The translations under genes were made by a program, and so were the position numbers. From contig NAVB01001427.1 in the NCBI GenBank assembly GCA_002179805.1, forward strand, positions 1 to 10,922: DNA of 10,922 bases, written 5' to 3'. Below the pieces are notes generated by a model. The model did no database searches, was not told the DNA's origin, and saw only the letters and a program-made list of their open reading frames with translations. Shown here one piece after another: positions 8,625 through 10,922 of the stretch. Source of the stretch: Acanthamoeba lenticulata. Lineage: Eukaryota > Discosea > Longamoebia > Acanthamoebidae. Position 1 is the stretch's first letter. Each line of letters begins with the position of its first letter.

Positions 8625-10922
8625 ATGGACTACGCGGGGCGGGGAGGCGGGGCCAGCGGGGCGGGTACAACCCAGCCCCAAATGGAAGAGATTCAGTACT
8701 TTCGACTGCCATCAGGTTCTTTTCCTTCTTCTCCAACTTTGCTCATGACCGGAGTGCCTAGATTGAACGCGTGCACACTGGGGTGGTGCAGCCACCAACA
8801 TCTTTGGCTTGACCACGTTTGAGCACGCGGGCAAGTTGAAAATCTTGGTGGCGACACGGTTGGAGCTTTTCATCGTGGAGGCTGTCGAGATCTATGGCGG
8901 AGTCAGGTTTCGCTCGTTTCCTTTTCCCACACCCCACAACAGCCGTGCGTCTCCTCAGTCGTGCCTTCATCATCTGCTGCTCTACCTCCTCACCGGGCCT
9001 TGCCATGAACCCTCTGCTTGCTGGTCGCAGAGATCCTGAACGTGGACTCTTTCACTCGTGGCGTGCACAAGGCTCCCACTATCACCCTCATCCTGGCCTC
9101 TCCCGTACGTACTGCCGACGTGCTCCGCGCCGGGTGTTGAGCGCAGGGACGGTGTTGCCCTCGTCACCGCCCTCATCGTAACCACCACGATCACCTACCA
9201 GGAGGGCAAGCCGCTGCTGACCGCCTACGGGCTCAACTCGGTTGCCTCAGCGCCCTTGATCACTCTCTCCAGTACGGGTCTCCTCCTCCTCCTTCTCATC
9301 ATCGCCACAAGAGAGAGGGCACCTCTCGGAGCTGATTCGCTTGATGGACTTTGGGGTGATGGGTTGTGGTTGGGCGCATCACGGCGGCCCCGTCCCTCCA
9401 GACGACAGCTGCACAGTGCCCCTGGACTTTGCTCCGCTCTGTCTGTGGCACACCACGTACGGCTGCATGCGACACGACCTCCATTTCGCGCAGTTGCTTG
9501 ACAAACACGACAAACGTACCGAAATCAGGTATTACGACTACGACGGCCAACATGAAGAAGAAGGCGAGGTCATTCTCGTGTCCGGCTATGACAGCAAAAT
9601 GCACCTCTACCTCCTGGTGCGCCCCCCTTCTCTTGGTCGTCGTTGTTGTTTTCTTCCTCATCTAGAGCATGGACGGACTGTGCTGGGCGCTGCAGGGCCC
9701 CGAACCGGGCACCCTCGTGGAGCGGCAGCCAAGCGACGCCCTCCTGCCCGAGTTCAAGGAGCTGCCCGGGTGCGCGCAGACCTTCCCCCTCCCCTGCCCT
9801 CTCTTCCCCAAACTACTGGCGCGTTTACCTGTGGTGGATGCATGGACCATGGCTCGGGCTGTGCGGCTTGGGGGCGCACGCTGTGCAGGCCCGTGCTATG
9901 CATGGACATATGGCAGGCGCCCGGCATCCGCGTCACGGCCTATGGCTGCCATAACGGCCACGTGGGCCTCTCGGTCACCACCGGTTGCTCTTCCTCTCCC
10001 TTCTGCCTTGACTTATTCACAACACACTCACACAACAAAGAACGAAGAACGAAGAACAAAAAAACAAAAAAAAAAAAAGAAACAAAAAACAAAGGAACTT
10101 GTATGGCTGTGTTGTGTGGCTGACGCCGGTGTTGTTGGCAGAGGCCGGACGGACCCACGAAGAGGCCGTGCTGGAGGGTCCCATCAGCACCATCAAGATC
10201 TTTAACCCGCGGTACCATTCTCACCCTGAGACGAAGTATCGCTACTATTGCTGATGCTACTGCTGTGCCTCGCTCATCAACCGCCGCCGCGTTTGCGTCC
10301 CGGCTGCCCAGGTCGGCGAGACAATGCACGGAGCAGGAGTGCATGCACCCGGAGGTGCTGAAGCTGCACCAGAATATGGAGCGCGCCTCTGCCCAGGCCG
10401 CGGCTTCTTCCACATCATCGCCGTCATCGTCCGGGATTCGTCTGCCCACCGGCGACGACTTTACGCTTCCCCCCAACGACAACGAGACACGGGCAGAGCC
10501 GAGCTCGGAGGACGAGGGGGCCTTCTCCTTCTCCTCGCAGCCCTCCCTCGACGATGTCCATCTGGTCGTCGGCGGCGCGTCTGGCTACGCCATCGTCTAC
10601 TCCTCGATCGTGAAGCATGGTCCAGCGTTCCTCCTTGCCTCCTCCCCAGAGCGCACAGCCTCCCAGCGTGGTGGGGCTGACGCGTGTACATGTTTTTCGC
10701 TCCTTCTTTCTTCCATTCCATTCCATTCCATTCTATTCAATCTCCGCGCGCAGGGCTCAACAAGCCCCACCAGCTCGAGCAGTCCGAGTCCTTTGACTCG
10801 ATCCTGGCGTGTGAGGTGACCGACATCGACTGGGACGGATGCCTCGAGATCCTGTTCACCACGTTTTCCCAGGAGCTCCTCATCTACAAGCTCACCCCGT
10901 CTGCCCCGCCCTCTTCCCCCTC
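8625..10922 (+). CDS. KPTN: Kaptin (KICSTOR subunit) homologue, partial at the C-terminus
   Basis: Exons: 8625-8715, 8792-8944, 9031-9104, 9202-9271, 9402-9456, 9529-9616, 9666-9769, 9889-9983, 10142-10211, 10312-10619, 10754->10922; all ten junctions keep phase, about 425 residues before the edge (human kaptin 436). In animals kaptin sits with SZT2, ITFG2 and C12orf66 in KICSTOR, which holds GATOR1 at the lysosome to restrain mTORC1 when nutrients are low. Support, in family order: ATNIFGLTTFE, ILNVDSF, ILVSGYDSKMHLYL, VTAYGCHNGHVGLSV, EEAVLEGPISTIKIF, then QSESFDSILACEVTDIDWDG with LFTTFSQELLIYK. DIDWDG (393-398) is a D-x-D-x-D-G loop of FG-GAP/beta-propeller repeats. Residues about 289-345 form a Ser/acidic low-complexity insert not expected in animal kaptin. 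Exon 2's donor (8945) and exon 4's acceptor (9201) are the least certain junctions; an acceptor at 9141 would add 20 residues. Confidence 0.82.
10029..10098 (+). repeat. T-free A-rich tract in kaptin intron 8
   Basis: Seventy bases contain no T on the plus strand and consist mostly of A, with imperfect GAACGAA units followed by oligo(A). It fills the middle of intron 9984-10141. Confidence 0.85.
10711..10730 (+). repeat. (TTCCA)4 pentanucleotide repeat in kaptin intron 10
   Basis: Four TTCCA units, with degenerate ones on the right, precede the acceptor of intron 10620-10753 and form its pyrimidine-rich tract. Confidence 0.85.

Noticed and set aside
1..10922. Operon, CRISPR array, prophage, insertion sequence or tRNA gene
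   Set aside because: All five genes carry spliceosomal introns and read as eukaryotic housekeeping genes. Repeats are simple microsatellites without spacers, terminal inverted repeats or a transposase, and no cloverleaf-like B-box was recognised.

Overview
The window is nuclear DNA of a free-living protist, most likely an amoebozoan of the Acanthamoeba type. It carries five protein genes cut by 34 short spliceosomal introns (about 45-180 bp). Coding exons are rich in codons ending in G or C, gaps between genes are only 130-220 bp, and most splice donors read GTAC. The genus is an inference from this style, not from a marker gene. All exon models below were built by eye: reading frame and intron phase were matched at every junction and conserved family motifs had to be restored. 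There is no cDNA support. No tRNA, rRNA, transposon, CRISPR array or bacterial-type operon was seen.

Layout. (1) Minus strand, <1-3002: an 11-exon gene for a WD40-type protein that best fits Mediator subunit 16 (MED16); its C-terminal part lies beyond the left edge. (2) Plus strand, 3133-4744: a nine-exon METTL21-type seven-beta-strand protein methyltransferase, head-to-head with MED16 across 130 bp. (3) Plus strand, 4917-7470: a complete five-exon cytosolic threonyl-tRNA synthetase, 172 bp downstream. (4) Minus strand, 7690-8449: a complete three-exon ribosomal protein uL13 (RPL13A), tail-to-tail with the synthetase. (5) Plus strand, 8625->10922: an 11-exon kaptin (KPTN) homologue, head-to-head with RPL13A across 175 bp and cut by the right edge before its last roughly 50 residues.

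Together the genes are housekeeping: transcription (MED16), protein methylation (METTL21-like), tRNA charging (ThrRS), the ribosome (uL13) and, in animals, amino-acid control of mTORC1 (kaptin in KICSTOR). Nothing shows that they are co-regulated as a cluster, but the uL13/kaptin pair shares one promoter region, and the uL13 leader has a pyrimidine tract like those of TOP mRNAs. The points most worth a second look are the kaptin homologue outside animals, the GTAC donor bias, and five introns whose length is a multiple of three and which contain no in-frame stop.
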